The notes: a model not told the origin generated them from the sequence alone. A DNA stretch of 64,000 nucleotides from Streptomyces vinaceus (GCF_008704935.1 NZ_CP023692.1:7541501-7605500); one strand, 5' to 3'. Counted from the first letter of the stretch, positions 9,668 through 19,315 are shown. Program-made: numbers and translations.

Positions 9668-10272
9668 ACCGGCTCCCTGATTGACGACATCGTCCGCAGG
9701 CGCTAGGCGGATGCTGGTCGCCGCTGGCGAGGCTGAACTCAACCCCTACATCGCCGAGTTGGCTGACCAGCGAGATGAGAGTGGGCGTCGCCTGGTGGTC
9801 CGCATCGCCGGCCACCGTCACCCGGCTGACCGCCCAGTGGCAGGGCGACCACAAGGCGTTCAGCAAGCGTGACCTGTCCGCCACGGACTACGTCTACGTC
9901 TGGGCCGATGGTATCCACCTGCGCATACGGCTGGAGGAGGCGTACGGCGCGGAGTTCCCCAAGGCCGGCAATAAGATCGTCGATGACGAGGATGAGCTGC
10001 TGGCGTTCTTCGACTTCCCCGCCGAGCACTGGATCCACCTGCGGACAACCAACCCCATCGACTCGACCTTCGCGACCGTCCGTCTGCGGACCAAGGTCAC
10101 CAAGGCCGCCGGATCCCGGGCCGCCGCCCTGACGATGGTCTTCAAGCTCGTCGAGTCTGCCCAGGCCCGCCGGCGCGCCGTGAATGCACCCCACCTCGTT
10201 GCCCTCGTCCGCGCCGGGGCCCGCTTCGAACGCGGCCAGCTCGCTGAACGGCCGCAGACGACCGCATCGTGA
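9668..10272 (+). mobile_element. IS256-family transposase remnant with internal deletions
   Basis: Pieces of a mutator-type (IS256) transposase lie in order. They are LIDDIVRR and LVAAGEAELNPYIAELADQR near 9675-9790, then ATVTRLTAQWQGDHKAFSKR and DYVYVWADGIHLRIRLEEA at 9825-9940, then directly the C-terminal block (ELLAFFDFPAEHWIHLRTTN and STFATVRLRTKVTKAAGS) ending at 10272. The segments between LVV and ATVTR and between RLEEA and YGAEFPK are missing, so most of the DDE catalytic core is gone. It cannot transpose alone. Confidence 0.85.
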
Positions 10273-10314
10273 ATAAGGTGGCGGACCTGCCTCGAAGTTC
10301 GAGAACATCCGGTC

Positions 10315-11298
10315 ATGTTGGATGGCACGGCAGGACAGGACCTTCCGGTCGGCTTCGGATTCCGCCCGTATCGTGGCGACGAAGACCACGGCGCCATGGC
10401 CGCGGTGCGGCTGGGGTGTGTTGAACGGGACCGGGTCGATGTCCATTCGGTCGTGGAAGGGCTCCCGACAGCCGCCGAGATCGCCGAAGCTTCTGCCAGG
10501 TTGGAGGAGCCGTCCAGGAACCAGATCCTGGTGGTGCTCGACGGGAGCGTCGTCGGCTACTCGACGATCCGGTGGTGGCAAGAGCGGGACGATACGTGGC
10601 TGTACCTGCACCGCGGCCACCTCTTGCCCGAGCATCGCGGCCAGGGCATCGGCTCGGCCATGCTGAGCTGGGCCGAAGCGCGGATCCGCCAGCTCGTCAT
10701 ACAGCACGGAACGGCGCGGACGGCAGTGATCGGCGCGAACGCCACGGCCTCCGAGCAGGACGCCACGGCACTTCTGCGCGCAGCCGGCTACCGACGTGTC
10801 TTCAGCCTGGTCGAGCTGGAGCTGGGCGATCTGCAGCAGGTGCCTGAGCCAGGCAGCGCACTGCCAGCCCGGATACGGACAGGGCCGATCGGACCAAGCC
10901 ACTACCGTGCAGCCTGGAGGACGGTCGTCGATTCGTACGCGGACACCGGTTTCACTCAGAGATGGCCTTTCCAGGACTTCGTCGACACCGCCGACCCGGC
11001 ATGCTGGAGGGCTGCCTGGAACGGGCAGGACATGGTCGGCGTCGCCCTCTGCTCCATCCACCGTCACGACCACACCGTGGGCGAGGTGGAAGAGCTGAGT
11101 GTCCGCACGGACCAGCGACGCCTCGGAATCGGCCGGGCTCTGCTGCTGGACGGGCTGCGGAGCCTTCGCGAGCAGGGTGCAACGACCGCCCGGCTGTTCA
11201 CGGGCACGGCAAATCCGCACCGGTCCTACGACCTGTACGAGAGTGTGGGGTTCCGGCAGCAGAACGAGTACGTCCGTTATCGCAAGCCGCTTGCTTGA
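10315..11298 (+). CDS. Tandem GNAT acetyltransferase (mycothiol-synthase-like layout)
   Basis: A 327-residue protein with two GNAT folds. The first (residues about 12-165) has the acyl-CoA loop in HLLPEHRGQGIGSAMLSWAE. The second (about 180-325) has SVRTDQRRLGIGRALLLDGL and the closing LYESVGFRQQNEYVRYRK. Both keep the R/Q-x-x-G-x-G/A pyrophosphate-binding signature. MshD and many uncharacterised actinobacterial enzymes share this two-domain design; substrate specificity cannot be read. It starts at ATG 10315, 42 bp after the IS256 remnant, with no clear ribosome site. No obvious operon partner. Confidence 0.85.
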   Translation: MLDGTAGQDLPVGFGFRPYRGDEDHGAMAAVRLGCVERDRVDVHSVVEGLPTAAEIAEASARLEEPSRNQILVVLDGSVVGYSTIRWWQERDDTWLYLHRGHLLPEHRGQGIGSAMLSWAEARIRQLVIQHGTARTAVIGANATASEQDATALLRAAGYRRVFSLVELELGDLQQVPEPGSALPARIRTGPIGPSHYRAAWRTVVDSYADTGFTQRWPFQDFVDTADPACWRAAWNGQDMVGVALCSIHRHDHTVGEVEELSVRTDQRRLGIGRALLLDGLRSLREQGATTARLFTGTANPHRSYDLYESVGFRQQNEYVRYRKPLA

Positions 11299-11537
11299 TC
11301 GACCGGCCACGGGGCTGTCAGGTCAGGCCACAGGATTTGACCATGCCTCCTCGACGCCCGAGCGGGCAGGCCGGTGGCGCTGACAAGAGCCGTGGCCGAC
11401 TTCGCCTGCAGCCCCGGGTTCCTTCCGGCGGCGGACCATCCCAGCAGAATTCAATGCAGAAACGTTGCGAGTTTCGGCACGGATGCTCTCTGGCCATCCT
11501 GGTGTCCTCGGGACACCCTGCGATCGTGGGAGAGCCC

Positions 11538-12092
11538 ATGCGCCTTAGAGACGAAATGCCCGTGGACCACCGGCTCAGTCAGGTGTACAGAGTCGGTGCC
11601 GCAGTCTGCGGGCTGCTGCTCCTCCTGTTCGGCTGTCTCGGCTTCGCCGACGGGCTGTCCTCCTTCGGAACGGATGGGCAGCGCATCGCAGGCCTGTCCA
11701 CCAACAACCTGCTGAGCGGCGTCTCGGTGGCCTTCGGGTTGCTTCTGGTCGTGGCCGCGGCGGTGGGAGGGAACCTTGCGTCAACGGTCAACATCAGCGT
11801 CGGCGTGCTCTTCGTCCTGAGCGGATTCGTCCACCTTTTCCTCATCGGGCATGAGGGCAACATATTGGACTTCGGCATGTCCAACGTCGTCTTCAGCTTT
11901 CTGATGGGTCTGCTTGTCATGACCTTCGGGATGTACGGCCGGGTCAGCGGCGGGCTCCCACACGACAACCCCTACTGGCGGCGCCGACACCCCAAACAGG
12001 CGGCGCGCGAGGCGCCGATCTCCCTCCCGCAGGCCGGTATCGCGACAGCCGCTTCCGACCGGCTCCCGGAGCGTCGAGATGACCACGTGTGA
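11538..12092 (+). CDS. DUF4383 membrane protein
   Basis: A 184-residue protein from ATG 11538 with GGGAG eight bases upstream. It has four predicted membrane helices: about residues 20-40 (VCGLLLLLFGCLGFADG), 60-80, 90-112 and 118-138. This is the layout of DUF4383 proteins in actinobacteria. The C-terminal 45 residues are polar (HDNPYWRRRHPKQAAREAP). Function is unknown. Its 3' end overlaps the start of the SDR gene by 14 bases, so the two are coupled. Confidence 0.75.
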   Translation: MRLRDEMPVDHRLSQVYRVGAAVCGLLLLLFGCLGFADGLSSFGTDGQRIAGLSTNNLLSGVSVAFGLLLVVAAAVGGNLASTVNISVGVLFVLSGFVHLFLIGHEGNILDFGMSNVVFSFLMGLLVMTFGMYGRVSGGLPHDNPYWRRRHPKQAAREAPISLPQAGIATAASDRLPERRDDHV

Positions 12093-12780
12093 CTCCAGCC
12101 CACGAGTACTTCTGGTCGGTGCGACCGGGGAGGTCGGCCGACTCGCGGCGACGGACATGATCGGCCGCGGCGCCCACCTCGCCCTGGCAGGGCGCAACGA
12201 GCAGAGGCTGGCCGAGCTGGCCGCGAGTTCAGGCTGCCCCAGCCGTCGGCTGGACGCCTACGACCTGGATGCCTGCGCCAGAACGGGCCCCTGGGCACTG
12301 GTGAAGCTGGGCAGACTCGACGGTGTCCTCGTGACGATCGGGATCGCGGGCTTCGGACCGGCAGCGGAGGTCCCGGACGCCGCCGCCGAGCACCTCATGA
12401 CCGTGAACGCCCTGTGCCCGATGGCCGTGCTGAGAGGCGCCATACCCGCCGTACGCGACGGCGGATTCCTGGCCGCCGTGAGCGGGGCGATCGTCAACGC
12501 TCCACTCATAGGCACCGCGGACTACGCGGCGTCGAAAACCGCCTTGGCCTGCTGGCTCGGAGTCCTGGCACGAGAGGTGCGCAGCCGCCACATCGCAGTG
12601 GTCGATGCCCGTCTTCGCCACATGGACACGGGCTTCGCCTCACGCGCTGTGGTGGGAAACCCGCCGCCCCTCCGGCCAGGCAATGATCCAGGCCCTGAGG
12701 TGCGGGCGCTGATCGATCATCTCGTCGGGCACCTCGCGAAACTCGCACCCCCAGGACCGCGGCCTCACCAGGGCCGGTGA
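12079..12780 (+). CDS. SDR-family oxidoreductase
   Basis: A 233-residue short-chain dehydrogenase. The Rossmann glycine motif is GATGEVG (residues 14-20). The catalytic pair is Y149-x3-K153 in TADYAASKTAL, and a serine sits at about 135 (AAVSGA). The motif GATGxxG rather than TGxxxGxG is seen in divergent SDRs. Substrate is not predictable. ATG 12079 lies inside the end of the DUF4383 gene. Confidence 0.85.
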   Translation: MTTCDSSPRVLLVGATGEVGRLAATDMIGRGAHLALAGRNEQRLAELAASSGCPSRRLDAYDLDACARTGPWALVKLGRLDGVLVTIGIAGFGPAAEVPDAAAEHLMTVNALCPMAVLRGAIPAVRDGGFLAAVSGAIVNAPLIGTADYAASKTALACWLGVLAREVRSRHIAVVDARLRHMDTGFASRAVVGNPPPLRPGNDPGPEVRALIDHLVGHLAKLAPPGPRPHQGR

Positions 12781-12822
12781 GAACCGAACCTGCCCAACGC
12801 AGCGGACATCACAGGAGGAATC

Positions 12823-13002
12823 ATGTCTACGCCGAAGGTTTCACCGGAGGAGACACCCGAGGTGGAGGGCTCGACAGCTTCCCCCCACGCGGAGCGCCCG
12901 GACGGAGGGCTCTGGGAGCATCCCTGGGTCATTCTGGCGCTCATCGCCACCGGAGCGGCCATGGTCGCCGCCTTCTTCGCCGTCCGTATCGTGCAATGGT
13001 GA
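12823..13002 (+). CDS. Small single-pass membrane protein (DUF6480-like)
   Basis: AGGAGGAA ends 3 bases before ATG 12823, a close but strong ribosome site. The 59-residue product has an acidic N-terminal half (SPEETPEVEGSTAS) and one C-terminal membrane helix (WVILALIATGAAMVAAFFAV). The layout recalls the DUF6480 small proteins of Streptomyces. It follows the SDR gene by 42 bp on the same strand, so it may be the third gene of that operon. Role unknown. Confidence 0.6.
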   Translation: MSTPKVSPEETPEVEGSTASPHAERPDGGLWEHPWVILALIATGAAMVAAFFAVRIVQW

Positions 13003-13429
13003 ACGGATACCAAGGGATGAATCACCGATCGCGCGCCGGCGACCATGGTGCACGCGTTTGCTGACGGGGCGCCTTCCGGGGAGGTTGACGGGTGGTCATG
13101 GGAAGGTGGCGCACCGCCGATACCGGCTTCGCACCCCGTCCCGTGGCCGCACGTGCGGCCACCGTTGGGTCGCGCGGACCTGGTCGGCGGTGTGGGGTAG
13201 CTGCGGCCAACCAGAGCAACGCCGTACCCGCACAGCTGCCAGACATGTCCTTGCCCCCGAGCCTGGCCTGTCGCGGCGGTTGTGCGCGCGGGCCGACGCC
13301 TGGCAGCCCCGACAGCGTCGGAGGAAGTCCGGCACTTCGCGGGCACCACACCCTGCTGCGCTTGGGGTAGGGACGGTGGCAAGTCATTCGAGAAGGCTCC
13401 AGCAGGTCCTGAGGGGCGGCAGGACGCCA
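13003..13429. other. Gene-free stretch
   Basis: About 430 bp between the small membrane protein and the IS5 remnant. I see no convincing frame, repeat or hairpin in it. Confidence 0.35.
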
Positions 13430-13765
13430 GGAGCCGCTCGATCACGCTCGGACGCTCCCGCGGAGGCCTGGGCACCAAGGTCCACCTGGCGGCCAGCGGC
13501 CGGGCCGGCCCCTGACATTCACCGTCACCGCAGGCCAGGCCGGTGACGCGCCTGCCTCCGGGATGGTGACGGACCGTATCCGCTTTCCTCGCACCGGTCC
13601 GGGCAGGCCCCTGACGAGGCCCCACGCTGTTCTGGCCGACCGGGCCTACTCCTCCCGGGCCATCCGTAATCACCTGTGACGCCGGGGTATCCGCGCGGTC
13701 AGCCCGCAGTCGTCGGACCAGATCGGCCACCGCCGATTGCGAGGCCGTCACGGCGGCAGCCCGCC
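13430..13765 (+). mobile_element. IS5-family transposase fragment
   Basis: Translated in two frames, this matches the C-terminal half of IS5-type transposases. The first piece is TLGRSRGGLGTKVHLAASGR, then after a frame change TFTVTAGQAGDAP ... RPLTRPHAVLADRAYSSRAI, then after an in-frame TGA RRGIRAVSPQSSDQIGHRR. There is no N-terminal half and no terminal repeats could be placed. It is inactive debris. Confidence 0.75.
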
Positions 13766-13911
13766 CGGCAGGGCCCGCGCGGCGAGGTCGCGGGCCGCAC
13801 GGTCGGCGCGACCGGCAGGGCACTGCACCCCGCAATACGGGCAGGCGGCTCTTCGGCTTCTGGGCATGTACTGGAGGGGACCTACCGTAACGACGTCCGC
13901 ATTCCTATCCT

Positions 13912-13938
13912 GTTGCTGCCCGAACTCCGGGCAGCAAC
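13912..13938. promoter_or_regulatory. Inverted repeat upstream of the Ser/Thr kinase
   Basis: GTTGCTGCCC and GGGCAGCAAC form a perfect 10-bp inverted repeat with a 7-base centre, ending 38 bp before the kinase ATG. It could be an operator, a terminator for upstream debris, or a leftover transposon end. Nothing in the sequence decides. Confidence 0.45.
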
Positions 13939-13976
13939 TTGAAGGGGCATGAGGCGCGTGTCCGAACGGGGGAGCG

Positions 13977-15194
13977 ATGGCATGGGGGGCACGTCCGGGG
14001 ACGGTGATCGGGGGGCGATACCGGTTGACCCGACCACTGGGCGCCGGCGGTTTCGGTGAGGTCTGGGAGGCCCACGACCCGGTGCTGGATGTGGACGTGG
14101 CGATGAAGATGGTGCGCCTGAGCTCGGTCCCCGATGAGGCACGCGCGGAACTGCTGGCCCGGGCGGCCCGGGAGTCCCGCAATGCGGCCCGCTTACGGGA
14201 CCACCCGCACATCATCACCGTCCACGACGTGGTCGAGGTCGATGACGCTCCATGGATCGTCATGCAGCTGGTGGAAGGCGGGTCGCTCGCGGACGAGCTG
14301 AGGGCGAACGGCCCGCTGACGCTGTGGCGTACGCTCGACGTCGCCGAGGCACTTCTGAGCGCGCTGGGTGCGGCCCACGGCGCGGGCATCATGCACCGGG
14401 ACGTCAAGCCGGCCAACGTGATGCTCGGCGAGAACGGTGACGTCCTGCTGACGGACTTCGGCATTGCCGTAGCCCACACCGATCCCCGGCTCACCCGCAC
14501 CACCATGGTGATCGGGTCGCCCGCCTACATGGCACCCGAGCGCTGGCAGGGCGCGCCGAACGACGGCAGGTCAGACCTTTTCTCGCTGGGCGTGACGCTG
14601 TACGAGGCAGTGGAAGGCGTGCCCCCGTTCCCCTCGGACAACCTCACCGCCGCTCTGACGGAGACGCCCCGTGCCCCGCAGCGCGCCGGTCCGTTGACGT
14701 CATTGCTCATCGGCCTGCTGGCGAGGGACCCGGCCGATCGCCCCACCGTCCCCCAGGCGCTCGCAATGCTCGGCCGCGCCAGAAGGACCGGCGCGCGCTC
14801 CACGGAGGGCAGGCGGTCGGGAACACCGCCCACCCTGCGGGCGACCGACGAGCGGCGACAAGGAGCCCAGGACCCTTCTGTCCTCCGGCTCGCGGCCGAG
14901 CACGGTGTGGACGTGAACTCCGTCAAGGGCACGGGCGCCGACGGCCGTGTCCGGGTGCAGGATGTCATCGCCGCCGTCAAGGTGATGCACGGCGCCTACG
15001 CGACCCGCGCAGCAAGGGAGTTCGCCGCCCAGCAGGGCATCGACCTGACTGGAATCGCCGGAAGCGGCAAGCACGGACTCATCTGCATCCAGGACGTCAA
15101 GCATCCCTCCACTGGGAAGACGGGTGCCGGAGGCGTGGCGGTCGCCGTGGTGTGCGTGGTGCTCCTCCTCTTCCTCCTGGCGCGGCTCAGCTGA
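13977..15194 (+). CDS. Membrane Ser/Thr protein kinase with two peripheral-subunit-binding-like domains
   Basis: A 405-residue protein starting at ATG 13977 (GGGGGAG upstream). Residues 10-265 are a Hanks-type kinase: glycine loop GAGGFG 22-27, Lys44, catalytic H140-R-D142, D160-F-G, and APE 186-188. Residues about 300-331 and 342-375 are two short helical repeats (SVLRLAAEHGVDVNSVKGTG and ATRAAREFAAQQGIDLTGIA). They read like the E3-binding domain of 2-oxo-acid dehydrogenase E2 subunits. Residues 385-403 form one membrane helix at the extreme C-terminus. This differs from the usual PknB layout with extracytoplasmic PASTA repeats; everything here would be cytosolic. Leu73 is encoded by a TTA codon (14193-14195), so translation should depend on the bldA tRNA. 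Target is unknown. Confidence 0.85.
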   Translation: MAWGARPGTVIGGRYRLTRPLGAGGFGEVWEAHDPVLDVDVAMKMVRLSSVPDEARAELLARAARESRNAARLRDHPHIITVHDVVEVDDAPWIVMQLVEGGSLADELRANGPLTLWRTLDVAEALLSALGAAHGAGIMHRDVKPANVMLGENGDVLLTDFGIAVAHTDPRLTRTTMVIGSPAYMAPERWQGAPNDGRSDLFSLGVTLYEAVEGVPPFPSDNLTAALTETPRAPQRAGPLTSLLIGLLARDPADRPTVPQALAMLGRARRTGARSTEGRRSGTPPTLRATDERRQGAQDPSVLRLAAEHGVDVNSVKGTGADGRVRVQDVIAAVKVMHGAYATRAAREFAAQQGIDLTGIAGSGKHGLICIQDVKHPSTGKTGAGGVAVAVVCVVLLLFLLARLS

Positions 15195-15663
15195 GGGACT
15201 CCCGCCGAGGCCCGCCCCCACCGGCACCGGGCCCGAGAGCGCGGGCCGGCTCGACGAGGTCCCAGGACGTGCCGGGCGACGGTGCCCCTGTCCGTGGTCC
15301 ATTCGCTCACGACCTACCCAGCGCCGGCGTGCCTCGGACGCCGTCACCGACGGGGGCACCCGTGACGTCCTGGACACGGAGTTCTCAAAGAGTTTTGTTC
15401 CGGCGGGGGTGTTTGGTAAGTCGCGCGGTGTGAGCGGACCGGGGGTCACTGGCCCGCCCGCGAGGCGGCCTCCGAGGACCCGCAGAAGGTGGCCGCTCCC
15501 TCAGCCTGACCGTTGAGGTACCCAACGCCTGCTCGTCCGGTTCGGCTGCTTCAGCCCTTACTGCCAACTATCCCCATCGCTGGTGGTGCCGAGCAGATGC
15601 CAACTTTGTCGCGCAGCGGCAGCCAGCTCATGGTCGGCGACACGCTGTCATGGGTGCGCGTCC
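15195..15663. other. Gene-free stretch
   Basis: About 470 bp downstream of the kinase. No frame with convincing codon use, and no clear hairpin or repeat, was seen. Confidence 0.35.
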
Positions 15664-16320
15664 TCAGGGCAGGGGAGGGGAGGGCTGGCGAGGATGTCCG
15701 GCGGCCTCTGGCCGCTGTCGACGGGCGGGTGCATCCGGGGGCGGGTGATCCGGCGGTGGAGCTTGTCCTTCCTGGTCCTGACCGTTGGCCTGCCGACGAC
15801 GGTTGGCACGCGTCCAGGCTGGCAGCCGTTCCGCATGATCACTCGCAGGGACACCCAGAGCCACGAGGATGGCTTTGAGCTGGGTGCGGGAGCTGGGGAA
15901 GCGCTGCCGGTACAGGACCCGGTGCACCGTAGTGCGCGGCACTCTGATGCTGCCGGGGCTGGTGCGGGTGCGCTTCTCGACCTCCCGGCAGCTTGGGTTT
16001 CCGGCGTTCAGGCGCAGGTTGTAGAGGGCCGCGGCCAGGCCAGCCTCGTCGCGGATCCTCTTTGTGGCGGGTGCCGCACTGTGTGCAGGGCGCCATACCT
16101 GCACCGCTTCCTCGCGCAATTTCAGGAGCGGACCGGGCTCGGTATCGCACGCCTTCGCGTGCGTGGTGACCGCTTCCCTGGTGGGTAGGGTCCTGCCTGA
16201 CGCCGCGTTCTGCAGCGTAGGCCGGCTGAAGCCGGGAGCCCGGTCGGCCAGCTGCCTGTAAGTCAGGTCCGCTCTGAGCCGCGCGTTGCGGAGCCCTTCG
16301 GCGAGACGCCCAAGGGGCAC
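15664..16320 (-). CDS. Helix-turn-helix (XRE-like) protein
   Basis: A 218-residue product from GTG 16320. Residues 4-55 form an XRE-type helix-turn-helix (LAEGLRNARLRADLTYRQLA, then FSRPTLQNAASGRTLPT). Residues about 90-165 look like a second, weaker HTH unit (NPSCREVEKRTRTSPGSIRV, then TTVHRVLYRQRFPS). The last 50 residues are low-complexity Arg/Pro. Double-HTH proteins of this kind are common and uncharacterised in Streptomyces. No operator could be identified. Confidence 0.6.
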   Translation of the reverse strand: MPLGRLAEGLRNARLRADLTYRQLADRAPGFSRPTLQNAASGRTLPTREAVTTHAKACDTEPGPLLKLREEAVQVWRPAHSAAPATKRIRDEAGLAAALYNLRLNAGNPSCREVEKRTRTSPGSIRVPRTTVHRVLYRQRFPSSRTQLKAILVALGVPASDHAERLPAWTRANRRRQANGQDQEGQAPPPDHPPPDAPARRQRPEAAGHPRQPSPPLP

Positions 16321-16693
16321 GCTCCGGGTACGGCACCGGCTGTTCTGGCCGGCCCACTCGGCTCTGCTCTCAGCTGGGGGAGTTGAGGAGATTGCGGATC
16401 ACCTCGCGTACGGGCGTGCCGACGGCGAGGCGCCCGGACAGCGCGCCGGCCGCGCCGGCCCCGAAGACCAGGAGCAGGGCATCGGCGAGCGGGGTGCCAG
16501 TGTCGACGAGCGCGGTGGCGCAGCACGTGGAAATGGCGACCGCGAGGCCGTTTCCGGCCGGGGACTGGCCCTGACCGACTACGGAATGCGGCATGACTCG
16601 GAGCGTCTGGCGCCGCTGTGAGACCAAACGCATCCTGGCACCCCCGCGCACACCCCCACCGACCAGCATCTGCGTGGCGGAGGATTCGGCTAG

Positions 16694-17454
16694 CGGGTCC
16701 GCTGGGCCTATGTCCGTATCAACCGGGCCGCCGAGTTCCTGAACTCGATGGCGGCGCGCGGGCTGCTCCTGCGAGACGTGACCCAGCACGAGGTGGACGC
16801 CTGGCTCGCGGTCAACCCCGGCACCCGCTTCCCTGTCCGGGACTTCGTCGTCTGGGCGACCCGCCGCGGCCACGCCAAGGTCCTGGACGTCCCGCACTGG
16901 CCCAAGAAAGATCCGGTTGGCATGGACGAGGACTTCCACTGGGAGCTCCTCCTCCACCAGCGCCTGACCGACACCGAACTACCCCTCGGTGTCCGTGGAG
17001 CCGGGGGATCCTCCTGCTCTTCGGCCAGCACCTGACCCGGATCGCGGCTCTGACCACGCACTCAGTGACCACCCTGGGCGAGGACACCCTGCTGACCCTT
17101 GACCGCACCCCCATCCCGCCGCCCTCGTCACTGGCCCGCCTGCTGACCGACCTCGCGAACATGCCGCCGCCCACCAACTGGGCGGCGAACTCTTCCCAGG
17201 GCTGGCTGTTCCCCGGAGGCCGCCCCGGGCAGCAGCTCTCAGCGACCGTGCTCGGCCGCCGCCTTGCCAGCCACCACATCCCCGACCGGCCCGCTCGCAA
17301 CGCCGCCCTCGTCGCCCCGGCCCAAGACCTGCCTCCGGCAGTGCTCGGACCGATGCTCGGCCTTCATCCCGTCACCGCCGCACACTGGCGACGCCGCGCC
17401 GCAACCGACTGGACCGCGTACCTAGAAGCCCGCACATCTCAAGCCCACAGCTGA
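16694..17454 (+). pseudogene. Tyrosine recombinase / integrase, truncated and frameshifted
   Basis: The frame beginning at 16694 encodes RWAYVRINRAAEFLNSMAAR and a core-binding-like region (LRDVTQHEVDAWLAVNPGTR). After a frame change in the G run 17003-17007 it continues as ILLLFGQHLTRIAALTTHSV ... SSQGWLFPGGRPGQQLS to 17454. The layout matches a family of Streptomyces site-specific recombinases in which this C-terminal part is degenerate. An in-frame TAG at 16691 cuts off the N-terminus. Restoring one G would join the two halves, but the 5' truncation remains. Confidence 0.65.
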
Positions 17455-17489
17455 CGCTCGGCTGTCCGATCCCGCAGGCAGCCTGCCCG

Positions 17490-18857
17490 TCATCGCGGAT
17501 CTGGAGGGCTGGTCACGCCGGCCAGGTCGAGCAGCCGGTGCATCTCTGCGGGCGACAGGGCGGGGTTTGCCGCAGCATGCCGTGCGGAGCCGGGAAGGGC
17601 GAGCCTTCGAAGGAGTTCTCCGGACGGCAGTCTCGGGTCTCGCAACGCCCAGGGGCCGACTTCCGGGTCGTCGATCAGTTGCATGACGAGATCCGGGCCC
17701 CCGTCCGGATCGTCGAGGGCAGCGTGACGCAGCCGTGGGTTGGGGTGGTCGGCGTATCGGGCGAGGCCGGGTTTGGCAAAGTTCGGATGGAATCGCAGAT
17801 TGCTCCACGTCAAGCCGTGCCAGTGGGCGTACATCTCCACCACGAGGTCGTGCGGTGCCTTGTCACCGTACTGGCACAGGGTGAGTTTGACGAAGAAGTC
17901 CTCGTCACTGGCGAGACGCTTCACTACGTCGTCGGGCAGGTGTTGCTGCATCGCGATGCTCCGCCGCAGCAGGACATGCTCGGAAGTGGCGGCCCTACGG
18001 GCTACCTCCGGTTCATGGCCGCTTTCCACGATCCAGCGCGGCGGTGTGTGGTAGCCGTGCGGTACGACGTACGTGATGGCGGAGCGCTGGGCCTCGGTGA
18101 GGTCCTCGCGCATGGACAGGGCGAGCCGGACCGCGTCATCGGGGTCCTGGGAGAGTTCCAGTGCCAGCTCGGTCGGCACCCGCGGGTCCTCGGCTGCGGC
18201 GCGACGTACGGCCGGGTCAGGGTCCTGTATTCGTGTCTCCGTAGGCGGCGTATCGAGCTGGTCTTTCGGCTCATCGGGAAACATCTTGGCGAGGGCTGCT
18301 CGGACTTTGGGCTCCGGGTCGGCCAGCAGCCTCTCCTGAACGGACGCCGGAAGGCAGGGCCACAGCGCTGGTGTGAGAGCCGCGGCCCTCACACCGGCGT
18401 CTCGATCCTCGGCGAGGCGCGCTCGTACGGCTGTGGGCATTTCCCACTGTGTCGCCCTTCGCCGGACCCGTACCTCGCTGTCTTCGGCCAGAGCTTCGAC
18501 CACCCCGGCGGGAATGCGGCGGCCGAAGTCCCCGGCGAAGGTCGCGTAAAAGGTCCGGACCCGAGGGTCCGGATCCCGGGCGAACGCCGCCAGAACGTCC
18601 ACGTCCGCGTTCCCGTTCTCGATCAGCCAGAGCCGGTGCTCAACCTGCGGGGAGGCGGCCAAGACGGCCGTCTTCTCCTTGTCGAGGGAGCAAATCGTGA
18701 TCCAGGAGGCAGGCCGGGGCAGGCCCTCGACAGTTAGTAGCCGCGCCAAGACTGAACCCGTCAGCCCTGGGTTCCACATCAGCCCCCCGAACCACTCCTG
18801 CACCAACCCGTCGTCCACGTCACACGCCCGAAGGAAGTCCCCACCCACGTCACTCAT
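17490..18857 (-). CDS. HEAT/leucine-rich-variant repeat protein
   Basis: ATG 18857, with GGGAGAA upstream, opens a 455-residue protein. It contains many 22-25-residue alpha-helical repeats of the form D-P-D-P-x-V-R-x-x-A: VLAAFARDPDPRVRTFYA, VVEALAEDSEVRVRRRAT, VRARLAEDRDAGVRAAAL, VQERLLADPEPKVRAALA, and later LARYADHPNPRLRHAAL. Such solenoids are binding scaffolds rather than enzymes. The N-terminal 60 residues (FGGLMWNPGLTGSVLARLLT) are a distinct helical cap. Earlier in-frame codons reach 19076 but have no ribosome site and read as noise. Partner unknown. Confidence 0.75.
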   Translation of the reverse strand: MSDVGGDFLRACDVDDGLVQEWFGGLMWNPGLTGSVLARLLTVEGLPRPASWITICSLDKEKTAVLAASPQVEHRLWLIENGNADVDVLAAFARDPDPRVRTFYATFAGDFGRRIPAGVVEALAEDSEVRVRRRATQWEMPTAVRARLAEDRDAGVRAAALTPALWPCLPASVQERLLADPEPKVRAALAKMFPDEPKDQLDTPPTETRIQDPDPAVRRAAAEDPRVPTELALELSQDPDDAVRLALSMREDLTEAQRSAITYVVPHGYHTPPRWIVESGHEPEVARRAATSEHVLLRRSIAMQQHLPDDVVKRLASDEDFFVKLTLCQYGDKAPHDLVVEMYAHWHGLTWSNLRFHPNFAKPGLARYADHPNPRLRHAALDDPDGGPDLVMQLIDDPEVGPWALRDPRLPSGELLRRLALPGSARHAAANPALSPAEMHRLLDLAGVTSPPDPR

Positions 18858-19048
18858 GGCCTCATTCTCCCTGGCCTTCGGCCCGGCACCGGCAAGCCGG
18901 CCGGCGGCGAGCGGAGCACCAAGTACGCAACGCTGCGATGGGAAGCACAGGCGGCAGCGGCGCACTCGCAGGTCGATCCGCGAGACCCTCAAACGGAATA
19001 CAGCACGGTATGAATGACGCTCCCCACCAGCAGGCGCCAGTTCGTGGA

Positions 19049-19315
19049 CCGCGAAGCGCCGTGAGGCGTACGCCAACGACCAGGGTCACTGTCCTCCCTG
19101 GTCGCGGTGACCGCCCGCTGGAACCGGTCGAAGGCTGACCAGGATCCGGCCGAGTGGCTGCCGCCGGCGCCGGACGCGCTGTGTCGGTACGGGGCGGAGT
19201 GGACGGCGACCAAGCTCCGCTGGTACCTGGCCGTCGATAGGCGGAGCGGGACAGGCTGCTGGATATCGCGGCGGGCTGTGGCGGCACGGAGGTGGAGTTC
19301 ACTCCCGCCGCGTAG
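19049..19315 (+). pseudogene. C-terminal fragment of an HNH endonuclease (DUF1524-like)
   Basis: Three frames together read WTAKRREAYANDQGH, then SLVAVTARWNRSKADQDPAE and LPPAPDALCRYGAEWTATKL, then AERDRLLDIAAGCGGTEVEF-TPAA and stop. This is the conserved C-terminal part of secreted HNH nucleases of the GmrSD/DUF1524 type (YAND...N.SK.D.DP..W.P). It begins exactly where the minus-strand fragment at 20.2 kb stops. Two frame changes show that it is decayed. Confidence 0.7.

Noticed and set aside
16370..16957. Minus-strand frame ending in a hydrophobic ADALLLVFGAGAAGALSG stretch
   Set aside because: It overlaps the antisense of the recombinase remnant, lacks a start with a ribosome site, and only the last 60 residues look protein-like. 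At best it is a further fragment.
18858..19076. Upstream extension of the HEAT-repeat gene
   Set aside because: ATG 18857 has a good ribosome site, and the extension reads as noise that overlaps the nuclease fragment.
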